This document shows, one piece after another, positions 1-6,890 of a stretch of DNA of 8,052 nucleotides (the stretch's first letter is position 1; each line of letters opens with the position of its first letter). Under the pieces are notes generated by a model that searched no databases, was not told the origin of the DNA, and was given only the letters and a program-made list of their open reading frames with translations. The DNA comes from Actinomycetota bacterium (GTDB taxonomy: Bacteria; Actinomycetota; Acidimicrobiia; Spongiisociales; UBA5794). Both the position numbers and the translations under genes were made by a program. The stretch lies in the NCBI GenBank assembly GCA_003648875.1, contig QMQC01000065.1, positions 1 through 8,052 of the forward strand, in the 5' to 3' direction.

Positions 1-1146
1 ACACCGATCGACGGTGTTCCGACCGATCTCCGCTCGTTTGCGACGATCGGACAACGAGGTGTGCGACTGCTCCTTGCAGACTCAACGAACGCCGAGCGCA
101 CGGGATACGTGCCTTCTGAGGTAACGGTTGGGGAGCGCCTCGATGAGATCGTCTCCCACGCAGAGGGTCGCATCCTCGTCGCGTGTTTTGCAAGCCATGT
201 CCATCGAGTGCAGCAGGCCGTCGACGCAGTCGTTCGAGATCGTCGCAAGTTCGCCTTCATCGGAAGATCGATGCTCAGAAATTCAGAGATCGCGATGGAC
301 CTTGGTGTCCTCGACATACCGGAGGGCTCCCTTGTCGATCTCAACGAGCTTGTCGACATGCCCGACTCCCAAACCGCGATCATCTCGACGGGTAACCAGG
401 GAGAGCCCTTTGCGGCGCTGTCTCTCATGGCCGCGGGCGAACACCGCTCGATCTCCCTGAGCGAGGATGACACGGTCATCATCTCTGCCACACCGATCCC
501 CGGGAATGAAACCAGGGTTTCTCGTGTCATCAACAACCTGTACAGGGCAGGCGTGAAAGTCTTCCATGGTCGCAATACCCATGTTCATGTGTCCGGTCAC
601 GCTGCTGCTGAGGAGTTGAAGACGTTCTACAACGTTGTTCGTCCAGATGCCCTGGTGCCTGTGCACGGTGAGTATCGCCACATGGTCGCCAATGCTGCAC
701 TTGGCAGGGAGATGAACATTCCCGAGGTGGAGATCTGTGAGGATGGCGATATGGTCGTGCTCGAGGATGGCGAGCTGCGTGTCGAGCGCGGTGCGATTGC
801 TGCAGGCTATGTCTATGTGGATGGCACCGAGGTCGGGGGAGCGGACAGCATCATCCGTGACCGGAGGCACCTTGCAGACGATGGAGTACTCATCGTGACG
901 ATCGGCGTCGACTTCTCGACGGGCGAGATTCTCATCGGACCGGACATCGATTCTCACGGCGTCACGACGGACGACGACGATCTCCACGCAATCATCAAGG
1001 AGCGCGTCGAGCAGTCGGTTGCGTCTCTCGAGGTTCCCATCGACCCGGACCACTTGCGTACCCGCATCCGCAACTCAGCGATGCGAGCCGTGAAGAAGAC
1101 CGTGAAACGGCGCCCCGTGGTGCTTCCTGTCGTCATCGAGGTCTGA
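1..1146 (+). CDS. rnj: Ribonuclease J, C-terminal part (5' end outside window)
   Basis: Metallo-beta-lactamase/beta-CASP ribonuclease that degrades and matures RNA in the cytoplasm, with 5'-exonuclease and endonuclease activity in characterised family members. The frame is open from base 1, so the GTG at 61 is internal and the gene starts upstream. 381 residues are visible of a usual 550 or so. Seen, by window codon: the ADSTNAERTG motif, whose Asp27 should be the metal-binding Asp of beta-lactamase motif 4; FASHVHRVQQ of the beta-CASP domain; GNQGEP; a VSGHAAAEEL motif with His200; and VPVHGEYRHM with His222 and His227, typical of RNase J. The C-terminal domain follows and ends in a basic stretch and VVLPVVIEV, so the 3' end looks complete. 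The N-terminal HxHxDH metal motif must lie before the window. Neighbour ftsK follows 112 bases later on the same strand, an order common in Actinobacteria. The family assignment is firm. Confidence 0.95.
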   Translation, partial: TPIDGVPTDLRSFATIGQRGVRLLLADSTNAERTGYVPSEVTVGERLDEIVSHAEGRILVACFASHVHRVQQAVDAVVRDRRKFAFIGRSMLRNSEIAMDLGVLDIPEGSLVDLNELVDMPDSQTAIISTGNQGEPFAALSLMAAGEHRSISLSEDDTVIISATPIPGNETRVSRVINNLYRAGVKVFHGRNTHVHVSGHAAAEELKTFYNVVRPDALVPVHGEYRHMVANAALGREMNIPEVEICEDGDMVVLEDGELRVERGAIAAGYVYVDGTEVGGADSIIRDRRHLADDGVLIVTIGVDFSTGEILIGPDIDSHGVTTDDDDLHAIIKERVEQSVASLEVPIDPDHLRTRIRNSAMRAVKKTVKRRPVVLPVVIEV

Positions 1147-1175
1147 TCTCAGCATATCCCGGGAAGGTGTGAGAA

Positions 1176-1189
1176 TTACACCGATGTAA
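1176..1189. promoter_or_regulatory. TTACA-N4-TGTAA dyad, possible operator
   Basis: A perfect 5-base inverted repeat, TTACA (1176-1180) and TGTAA (1185-1189), separated by CCGA, lies about 70 bases before ftsK. Its left arm overlaps a second imperfect hairpin, GGTGT (1166-1170) with ACACC (1178-1182). The geometry resembles a dimeric repressor site, but I cannot name a regulator and a repeat this short can occur by chance. It may instead be part of the rnj 3' untranslated region. Confidence 0.2.
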
Positions 1190-1192
1190 CTC

Positions 1193-1214
1193 TCCGCGCG
1201 AGAAATCGCGCGGA
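1193..1214 (+). terminator. GAAA-loop hairpin after rnj, possible terminator or RNA-stabilising stem
   Basis: TCCGCGCGA (1193-1201) pairs perfectly with TCGCGCGGA (1206-1214) across a GAAA tetraloop, giving a 9-bp GC-rich stem 46 bases after the rnj stop. The sequence after it (TGGTGGTTTGTTC) has only a scattered T content and no U-tract, so intrinsic termination is plausible but not canonical. A GNRA-capped stem is very stable and could also protect the rnj mRNA 3' end. It lies just upstream of the proposed ftsK promoter, consistent with a transcription boundary. Confidence 0.45.
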
Positions 1215-1221
1215 TGGTGGT

Positions 1222-1249
1222 TTGTTCTACGACGAACCTGGGGTACAGT
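1222..1249 (+). promoter_or_regulatory. Predicted ftsK promoter, near-leaderless
   Basis: A -35-like TTGTTC (1222-1227) and a -10 TACAGT (1244-1249) are separated by 16 bases. Counting seven bases from the end of the -10 puts transcription start at about 1256, three bases before the ftsK ATG at 1259. No purine-rich Shine-Dalgarno lies in the few bases left. This suggests a leaderless or nearly leaderless ftsK mRNA made independently of rnj. Read by eye only. Confidence 0.45.
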
Positions 1250-1258
1250 TGATATCCC

Positions 1259-3499
1259 ATGGCTACACGCACAACCGCGAGTAGGGCCACGGGGCGGAGT
1301 ACCGCAAGGAGAAAACAGAAGAAGACGTCACTTGTTTCGAGGACAACCTCCGCGCTGGGGGCCGTCCCACGAAAGGTCGGCGACCTCCTCGGCGACCACA
1401 AGGCAGACGTCTGGGGGATTGTCCTCATCGCTGTGGGCGTTCTCGTGTTCCTGTCCTTCTTCGATCTTGCGGGACCCTTCGGATCGACCTCATCGACGCT
1501 TGCTCGGCTGCTCTTCGGCGTGTGGGCGTTCGTTGTACCCCTCGCACTCGCCACCGCCGGTCTCTCGTTGATCGGCGTCCTGGGTGGCGACGACAACCCG
1601 AAGACCATCGTCGGCACGACCGTGTTGTTCGTCGGTTCGCTCTCGTTCTTTCACCTTCTCACCGGCAATCTGCCGATTGCTGGGACAGAGAACTCTGTCG
1701 AGGACTCCGGCGGCGTCGTCGGATCGCTGATCGCATATCCCCTTGAGCGGGTGGTCGGGTATTGGGGTACGTTTGTCCTACTTGTCGCGCTGATCGGCGT
1801 CGGTGCGCTGCTGATAACTCGGGCTTCGCTTGGCGACGTCCTTCGTTCGATCGGTTCGAGCTTCTCAGGCCTGTGGAATTGGTTCGGTATGGCCCGTGTG
1901 CAGCGTTCCGAGGCTGTCGTTCTCGCGCATCCCCCCCGCCCGGCAACCACAATGGATGCTGGCCCGGTTGCGAGGAAGGCTGGCCTACAGAAGAAATCAG
2001 AGAAGAAGCCGACGGATCCGTCACCCAAGGAACCGAAGGTTCCGAAAGCGATCAAGACAGACGGATACGAGCTCCCCCCGCTTGAGATCCTGAGGCTCTC
2101 GAAGCACGAGAGCCATGATGGGCGCGGTCTCAGCCAGACAGGTGAGGCACTTGAAGAGACGCTCCATCAACACGGCGTGGACGCAAAGCTGATCCGAATC
2201 GTTCCTGGTCCGACGGTCACCCGATACGAGATCGAACTTGCCCCTGGTGTCAAAGTCAACAAGGTGACGACCCTCACCCACGACATCGCGTACGCCCTTG
2301 CATCGGCGGATGTCCGCATCCTCGCCCCGATTCCGGGCAAGTCGGCCATCGGGGTCGAAGTCCCGAACCGAAAGCGTCGTCTTGTCACTCTTGGTGACAT
2401 CCTGACCTCGGACGTTGCCAAAACCGACCACGATCCGATGCTCGTGAGTCTCGGCATGGATGTTTCCGGCACGCCACGTATGTTGCGTCTGACCGAGCTT
2501 CCACATCTTCTCATTGCCGGCGCCACCGGCGCAGGGAAGTCTTCCATGGTCAACGCACTCTTGACATCGATACTGATGCGAGCCACGCCCGATGAGGTGA
2601 GGCTCATCCTCGTTGACCCGAAGCGTGTTGAACTGGGTCAGTACAACGATGTGCCGCATCTACTCACAAGGGTGATAACCAACCCGAAGAAGGCTGCGGA
2701 TGCGCTGCAGTGGGCAGTCGCCGAGATGGATCGCCGATACGATCTGCTGGCCGATGCCGGCGTACGAGACATTGACTCCTATCGGGAGACACACGATGCT
2801 GGTGGGCTCGACGAGGAGATGTTCGACCGGTTCCCATACATCGTCCTCGTGGTTGACGAACTGAACGATCTGATGATGGTTGCAGGCAGAATCGTTGAAG
2901 ACTCGATCGTGCGTATCGCCCAGATGGCTCGTGCTGTCGGAATCCACCTCGTACTCGCCACCCAGAGGCCTTCGGTGAACGTCATAACGGGCGTCATCAA
3001 GGCCAACGTGCCATCGAGGCTTGCGTTCTCTGTTGCCTCCCAGACGGACAGTCGCGTGATCATCGACCAAGGAGGCGCAGACAAGCTCGTTGGCCTCGGA
3101 GACATGCTCGTCGTAACGGCGCGCGATCCGAAACCTGAGCGAATTCAGGGCTCTTTCGTCTCTGAGTCCGAGATCCATGCGACCGTTGACTGGGTCAGGC
3201 AACAGCGTGATGCGCAGTACAGGGACAAGGAAGTATTCGAACAAGCACAACAGAAGGCAGCAGATGTGCAGGAATTCGATGGCGAGGATCCAGAGATCAT
3301 GCGACAGGCGATCGAGTTGATCGTGCGGTCCCAGCTTGGATCCACGTCGATGCTCCAGCGGAAGCTCCGCATCGGCTTTGCGCGAGCGGGACGCGTCATG
3401 GACATCATCGAGGCCAAGGGCATCGTCGGACCATCGGAGGGTTCGAAGGCACGGTCGGTGTTGATCACCCGGGAGGAATTGGAGTCAGTTCTCGGTTAG
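1259..3499 (+). CDS. ftsK: DNA translocase FtsK/SpoIIIE
   Basis: Septum-located, ATP-driven double-stranded DNA pump that clears chromosome ends during division and, in studied species, activates XerCD at dif. The 746-residue length is normal for compact FtsK proteins. Seen: a basic N-terminus (residues 1-45); hydrophobic segments at about 51-70, 84-108, 116-136 and 169-187, matching the four-helix membrane anchor; a short Lys/Pro-rich linker (about 220-265); and the motor. The Walker A motif GATGAGKS is residues 421-428, and the Walker B run LVVDE has Asp533-Glu534. ATQRPSVNVITGVIKANVPSR and the IDQGGADKLVGLGDML loop are diagnostic. The winged-helix gamma domain (about 680-746), which reads the orienting DNA sequence, contains LQRKLRIGFARAGRVMDIIE. 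Walker B is followed by LNDLMM where many homologues have LADLMM; this is probably lineage variation. The ATG at 1259 is preferred because a -10 hexamer lies directly before it. Confidence 0.97.
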   Translation: MATRTTASRATGRSTARRKQKKTSLVSRTTSALGAVPRKVGDLLGDHKADVWGIVLIAVGVLVFLSFFDLAGPFGSTSSTLARLLFGVWAFVVPLALATAGLSLIGVLGGDDNPKTIVGTTVLFVGSLSFFHLLTGNLPIAGTENSVEDSGGVVGSLIAYPLERVVGYWGTFVLLVALIGVGALLITRASLGDVLRSIGSSFSGLWNWFGMARVQRSEAVVLAHPPRPATTMDAGPVARKAGLQKKSEKKPTDPSPKEPKVPKAIKTDGYELPPLEILRLSKHESHDGRGLSQTGEALEETLHQHGVDAKLIRIVPGPTVTRYEIELAPGVKVNKVTTLTHDIAYALASADVRILAPIPGKSAIGVEVPNRKRRLVTLGDILTSDVAKTDHDPMLVSLGMDVSGTPRMLRLTELPHLLIAGATGAGKSSMVNALLTSILMRATPDEVRLILVDPKRVELGQYNDVPHLLTRVITNPKKAADALQWAVAEMDRRYDLLADAGVRDIDSYRETHDAGGLDEEMFDRFPYIVLVVDELNDLMMVAGRIVEDSIVRIAQMARAVGIHLVLATQRPSVNVITGVIKANVPSRLAFSVASQTDSRVIIDQGGADKLVGLGDMLVVTARDPKPERIQGSFVSESEIHATVDWVRQQRDAQYRDKEVFEQAQQKAADVQEFDGEDPEIMRQAIELIVRSQLGSTSMLQRKLRIGFARAGRVMDIIEAKGIVGPSEGSKARSVLITREELESVLG

Positions 3500-3521
3500 A
3501 GATCGCCAATCTCGAGCCACA

Positions 3522-3549
3522 GAGGAGCGCCGTTGCCGCGGCGCTCTTC
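3522..3549. terminator. Bidirectional stem-loop terminator between convergent genes
   Basis: GAGCGCC (3525-3531) pairs with GGCGCTC (3540-3546) across an 8-base loop. Three more outer pairs, one of them a G-U wobble, extend the stem to 10 bp (3522-3531 with 3540-3549). It starts 22 bases after the ftsK stop and ends 38 bases from the stop of the opposing acyl-CoA synthetase gene, the expected place for a shared terminator. The following T content (TTCGTCATT) is weak, so efficiency is uncertain. Confidence 0.55.
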
Positions 3550-3587
3550 GTCATTCAGATGCCAGATTTCAGCAGAAGATTCAAGAA

Positions 3588-5210
3588 TCAGTTGTCCCTC
3601 GCTGTAAGCAGGTCGGCGTATTTGGCGCGGACGACTTTCTTGTCGAACTTACCCGTGCCTGTCTTCGGGATCTCATCGATGAAGACAACTTCGTCTGGCA
3701 TCCACCACCCCGCGATCCGAGGAGTCAGGAACTCCTTGATCAGGTCAGGGGTGAGTTCGGAGCCTTCTCTGAGCACGATGAACGCAACCGGGCGCTCCTG
3801 CCACTTCTCGTGTTCCAGGCCAACAACGGTGGCTTCGGCGATCTCTGGGTGAGCCATGATCTCATTCTCGACATCAAGTGATGAGATCCACTCGCCTCCG
3901 GACTTGATCACGTCCTTTGCGCGGTCGGTGATCTTGATGTAGCCATCGGGCGTGATCTTGCAGACATCGCCGGTTCGCAGCCAGCCGTCGACGAACGAGT
4001 CCGCAGAACGTGGATCGTTGTAGTACTCCGAAGCGATCCAGGGGCCTCGAATGAGGAGCTCGCCAAAGGCTTCTCCGTCATGTGGGAGCGGCTCAAAGTT
4101 CTCGTCGACGATCTTCACCTGCAGGCCAGGGATGGGACGTCCAGCGGTTTCGAGGACATCGAGCTGCTCCTCCCACGACCAGTCCTCCATCCACGGTTTG
4201 ATCTTCGCCGCGGCGGCGACGGGGTTGGTTTCGGTCATTCCCCATCCCTGGATGACACGAACTGCCGCGTTCTTCTCGAACCAGTCGATCATCGATCGTG
4301 GCACCGCTGATCCTCCGCAGAACAGCGCCCCGATGTGAGAGATGTCAATGTCCGGGTTCGCTTCAAGATACTGTTGGATCCCGAAGAACACGGTCGGCAC
4401 ACCGGCTGAGAACGTCACGTGCTCGTTCACGAAGAGGTTCACGAGACCTTCCCCCGACAGATCCGGTCCCGGATATGTCAGCTTCGCACCAACTGTGACG
4501 GCCATGAACGGGTATCCCCAGGCGGAAGCATGGAACATGGGTACCACAGAGAGCACATTGTCCTCGGTGCCGATCGGGTTGGCTGCCAGGTTCGACAGCG
4601 TGTGGAGATACGTTGAACGTTGTGTGTATGCAACACCTTTGGGGTTTCCCGTGGTACCGGACGTGTAGCAGTACATCATCGGGCTTCGCTCGTCGAGAAG
4701 GGGCCACTCCGAAACCGGCTCGACACCGGCGATCAGGTCTTCATAGGCGATCGCACCCTCGATCTCGGAGCCTTCGGCGGTACGACCCATGATGACGATG
4801 TGTTCCACGGTCTCAAGCCTCGGTATCACTGGCGCGATCAACGGTGCGAGGTCCGGGTCGATGAAGATGACCTTGTCCTCTGCGTGATTGATGATGTACT
4901 CGAGTTGGTCCGCAAACAACCTGATGTTGAGTGTGTGACAGATACGTCCCGTGTTGGCGGTTGCCCAGTACAGCTCATGATGACGATGGTTGTTCCACGC
5001 GAATGTCCCTATCGCATCGCCAACATCGGTCCCAAGTTTCTCGGCAAGGGCTGCGGCAAGCTTGCGGACACGGACATCGGTCTCAGCGTAGGTCGTGCGG
5101 TGGATCGATCGGTCCGCCTCGACAGAGACGATTTCCTGTTGGGGGTACTGCCACACAGCATTGTCGTACAGCGTGCTGAGAAGCAGTGGAAAGTCGTCCT
5201 GCATATGCAT
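3588..5210 (-). CDS. Fatty acyl-CoA synthetase (AMP-forming, AlkK/FadD type)
   Basis: Adenylate-forming ligase that converts a carboxylic acid, probably a medium- or long-chain fatty acid, with ATP and CoA to acyl-CoA for beta-oxidation or lipid synthesis; cytosolic or loosely membrane-bound. From the chosen start it has 540 residues, like AlkK and the Thermus long-chain enzyme (about 540-546). Seen: P-loop YTSGTTGNPKG (182-192); GWGMTETNP (322-330); WLRTGD with ribose-binding Asp415; hinge region DRAKDVIKSGGEWIS (429-443); and PKTGTGK with the adenylation Lys521 near the C-terminus. The open frame runs back to an ATG at 5300, but the ATG at 5210 is preferred: GAGGA (5217-5221, minus strand) is six bases before it, and the 30 extra residues would be Pro/Arg-rich and unlike the family. 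A second in-frame ATG lies at 5204. It is convergent with ftsK and divergent from the 137-residue gene. Chain-length preference cannot be read from sequence, and a related acid:CoA ligase (such as the DmdB type) is possible. Confidence 0.93.
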   Translation of the reverse strand: MHMQDDFPLLLSTLYDNAVWQYPQQEIVSVEADRSIHRTTYAETDVRVRKLAAALAEKLGTDVGDAIGTFAWNNHRHHELYWATANTGRICHTLNIRLFADQLEYIINHAEDKVIFIDPDLAPLIAPVIPRLETVEHIVIMGRTAEGSEIEGAIAYEDLIAGVEPVSEWPLLDERSPMMYCYTSGTTGNPKGVAYTQRSTYLHTLSNLAANPIGTEDNVLSVVPMFHASAWGYPFMAVTVGAKLTYPGPDLSGEGLVNLFVNEHVTFSAGVPTVFFGIQQYLEANPDIDISHIGALFCGGSAVPRSMIDWFEKNAAVRVIQGWGMTETNPVAAAAKIKPWMEDWSWEEQLDVLETAGRPIPGLQVKIVDENFEPLPHDGEAFGELLIRGPWIASEYYNDPRSADSFVDGWLRTGDVCKITPDGYIKITDRAKDVIKSGGEWISSLDVENEIMAHPEIAEATVVGLEHEKWQERPVAFIVLREGSELTPDLIKEFLTPRIAGWWMPDEVVFIDEIPKTGTGKFDKKVVRAKYADLLTARDN

Positions 5211-5216
5211 TGGAGG

Positions 5217-5241
5217 TCCTCGGTTGGGTGCAGACACCCTA
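5217..5241 (-). promoter_or_regulatory. Predicted promoter -10 and ribosome binding site of the acyl-CoA synthetase
   Basis: On the minus strand, TAGGGT (5241-5236) can serve as a -10, placing transcription start near the A at 5229. A leader of about 19 bases then contains GAGGA (5221-5217), six bases before the ATG at 5210. This Shine-Dalgarno decides the start against the ATG at 5300, which would lie upstream of the proposed promoter. I see no good -35. Confidence 0.45.
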
Positions 5242-5337
5242 CCGTCGACCGCTGGAGGATGCCGGTGGTTGCTTGCGAACCTTGCCGTGACCTCCGACAC
5301 CCGCCGGACCCTTTGGGCTTCCCGAAATGCGATGCGG

Positions 5338-5346
5338 TGCTAGCGT
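5338..5346 (+). promoter_or_regulatory. Extended -10 promoter giving a leaderless mRNA
   Basis: TGC-TAGCGT is an extended -10 (TGn followed by TANNNT), with the hexamer at 5341-5346. The predicted start, seven bases after its last base, is exactly the A of the ATG at 5353. No Shine-Dalgarno is present. An extended -10 would compensate for the poor -35 region (no TTGACA-like hexamer at 16-18 bases). Confidence 0.5.
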
Positions 5347-5352
5347 CGTGCC

Positions 5353-5766
5353 ATGCCTGACGTATCAGATGTCACAGCGAAGCTCGCAGATGTCCAGAGG
5401 CGGTTGCTTGACCTGCCCGATGACGCCTTCGGTGACAGATACGATCTGCTCAGGGAGAGGGACAAGCTTCGAGACGAAGCTGCGGCCTTTTCGGAGATGA
5501 TCGACTCTGAGCGCACCGATGACGAACTGCTCAGGGAATTGGCCGCATTCCGCGATCAGATGAAGTCGATCGAGGGCAAACGCATCGACCTCGTGAAGCA
5601 GGCCGGCAGTGGGGGCGCCTCGACATCTGAGATGGGCAACCTTGGCGGTATCAAGATCAACAAGGGAATCGATGACGCACACGGACTCCCCAGGATCAAG
5701 GCACGGATCGGCGTCATCAAGGGCACCCTCATGGACAGGGGTGTCGAGATCCCCCCAGTGGATTAG
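5353..5766 (+). CDS. Uncharacterised 137-residue helical, probably coiled-coil protein
   Basis: I do not recognise this protein. It is soluble, with no signal peptide or membrane segment. Residues 1-85 are rich in Asp, Glu, Arg, Lys, Leu and Ala with heptad-like spacing of hydrophobics (LADVQRRLLDL, RYDLLRERDKLRDEAAAF, LLRELAAFRDQMKSIEGKRIDL), suggesting two or three long amphipathic helices or a helical hairpin. A Gly/Ser linker follows (AGSGGAST, about 85-92), then a less charged tail (LGGIKINKGIDDAHGLPRIKARIGVIKGTLMDRGVEIPP) with a Lys/Arg-containing helix. There are no cysteines or catalytic-looking motifs. Codon use and base composition match the neighbours, and the promoter abuts the ATG, so it is very likely a real gene. 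It is divergent from the acyl-CoA synthetase and 93 bases before the PHP phosphatase gene. A structural or adaptor role is conceivable, but nothing here shows it. Confidence 0.8.
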   Translation: MPDVSDVTAKLADVQRRLLDLPDDAFGDRYDLLRERDKLRDEAAAFSEMIDSERTDDELLRELAAFRDQMKSIEGKRIDLVKQAGSGGASTSEMGNLGGIKINKGIDDAHGLPRIKARIGVIKGTLMDRGVEIPPVD

Positions 5767-5859
5767 GAGCTCTTGGCCGCGAGCACCTCAATCGTTCGCT
5801 GTCGTGCGACGAGGGGCTACTGTCGCGACCAATCTGAATTCTGACACCTGAAACCGGCA

Positions 5860-6741
5860 ATGGGCGACTACCACGTACATCTACACAGACATGGGCCCTA
5901 TGACGGTGTGGGCCCGCCGCCCGGTCAGTACCCGATCGGTCACATCGAGGCATACGTCGAGACGGCCATGGCCAAAGGTGTGGATGAGATCGGATTCACG
6001 GAGCATTTCTATCGATGCGTCGAATCCAAGTCGATCCTTGGCAGCTGGTGGAGGGCAGATCCTCGCAAGGACCTGCGCGATTATGCGAAGGCCTATGTGC
6101 GGTCCGAGCGCGTGCTCTCCCTCGATCGCTACGTCCAGGCGGTCGTCGATGCGAAGGACCGGGGTCTTCCGGTGTTGCTCGGTCTTGAGGTCGACTTCTT
6201 CCCGGAGACCGTCGAGACCGTGGCCGAGTTCCTCGATCCATATCCCTTCGACTTCTTGGTCGCCTCCACACACTGGCTTGGTGCATGGGGTGTCGACCTA
6301 TCGAATCACATGTTTGAATTCGATCGCCGGGGTCCTGTCCGTTCGTATGAGGACTATTTCCGGACCGAGACCGAACTCGCTGCATCCGGACTTTTCGATG
6401 TGCTTGCCCATGTAGATGTCATCAAGAAGCATGGACTCAGGCTCGATCACGAGCCTTCTGATCTCTATGAAGAGCTTGCGGTCGCGGCAGGGAGGGGCGC
6501 CACCGCGGTCGAGGTGTCGACTGCCGGACTGTATCACCCAGTACGAGAGATGTACCCTGCCGAACCTCTACTGCAACGCTTCTTCAACCACAGGGTGCCG
6601 ATCACCCTGGCCTCCGACGCCCATGTGCCAGAGCACACGGCACGCGACAGGGACAAGGCCGTCGATCTCGCGCGGTCGGTGGGCTACACGGAGCGCATCC
6701 AGTTCCGTAAACGCGTTGGGGAAATGGTGCCCCTCGACTGA
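5860..6741 (+). CDS. PHP-domain phosphatase, histidinol-phosphatase (HisK) family
   Basis: Metal-dependent PHP phosphoesterase; the best-known members hydrolyse L-histidinol phosphate to histidinol in histidine biosynthesis. It has 293 residues, slightly longer than typical HisK. Metal-binding motifs seen in order: HVHLH at the N-terminus (His5, His7, His9), FTEH (Glu48-His49), GLEVDF (Glu110), STHWLG (His138), LAHVDVIKKHG (His184) and LASDAH (Asp253, His255). VEVSTAGLYHPVREMYP closely matches the HisK signature. All expected ligands are present, so it is probably active. The ATG at 5860 is the first start after an in-frame TGA at 5842; it has no evident Shine-Dalgarno. A TACTGT at 5818-5823 with a weak TTCGCT 17 bases upstream may be a promoter. 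No other histidine gene is visible, so the substrate could differ (another sugar or amino-alcohol phosphate). The family is firm, the substrate inferred. Confidence 0.88.
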   Translation: MGDYHVHLHRHGPYDGVGPPPGQYPIGHIEAYVETAMAKGVDEIGFTEHFYRCVESKSILGSWWRADPRKDLRDYAKAYVRSERVLSLDRYVQAVVDAKDRGLPVLLGLEVDFFPETVETVAEFLDPYPFDFLVASTHWLGAWGVDLSNHMFEFDRRGPVRSYEDYFRTETELAASGLFDVLAHVDVIKKHGLRLDHEPSDLYEELAVAAGRGATAVEVSTAGLYHPVREMYPAEPLLQRFFNHRVPITLASDAHVPEHTARDRDKAVDLARSVGYTERIQFRKRVGEMVPLD

Positions 6742-6816
6742 TGGTGCGCCATGCCACTGACGACCCGGGTTCCTTCGAGCTTCCACCGGGAGAGGCCGTG
6801 GTAATCAATCGACCCC

Positions 6817-6835
6817 GATCAACAGAGCGTTGATC
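6817..6835. repeat. Inverted repeat in the gap before rimO, possible weak terminator or operator
   Basis: GATCAAC (6817-6823) and GTTGATC (6829-6835) form a perfect 7-bp inverted repeat with a 5-base AGAGC loop, 76 bases after the PHP phosphatase stop. The stem is AT-richer than the other hairpins here and has no T-run after it, so it would be a weak terminator. It lies about 45 bases before the rimO -10 and could equally be a protein-binding dyad. The rest of the 149-base gap holds only the rimO promoter. Confidence 0.3.
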
Positions 6836-6878
6836 CGCGTCCTCATGATTCCTCTCGATGTGAGACTCGAGGTCATCG

Positions 6879-6884
6879 TACACT
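6879..6884 (+). promoter_or_regulatory. -10 element of rimO, leaderless
   Basis: TACACT (6879-6884) ends six bases before the rimO ATG, so the predicted transcription start coincides with the A at 6891. The six intervening bases (CCCACC) cannot act as a Shine-Dalgarno. No clear -35 hexamer is visible at 16-18 bases upstream. Confidence 0.5.
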
Positions 6885-6890
6885 CCCACC

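Noticed and set aside
61..63. GTG at 61 as the start of the RNase J gene
   Set aside because: The frame is open to base 1 and the upstream codons (TPIDGVPTDLRSF) read as RNase J sequence, so the gene begins before the window.
283..1053. 256-residue minus-strand open frame within rnj
   Set aside because: It is antisense to clear RNase J motifs and has a low-complexity, His/Arg/Asp-rich composition typical of shadow frames.
4620..5360. 246-residue plus-strand open frame opposite the acyl-CoA synthetase
   Set aside because: It lies antisense to a protein with all adenylate-forming motifs, shows no recognisable domain, and its length is a by-product of GC-rich codon structure.
5767..5859. Small gene, RNA or strong terminator in the 93-base gap before the PHP gene
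   Set aside because: Only a 4-bp TCGC/GCGA stem and a weak TACTGT hexamer are visible; neither is strong enough to call.
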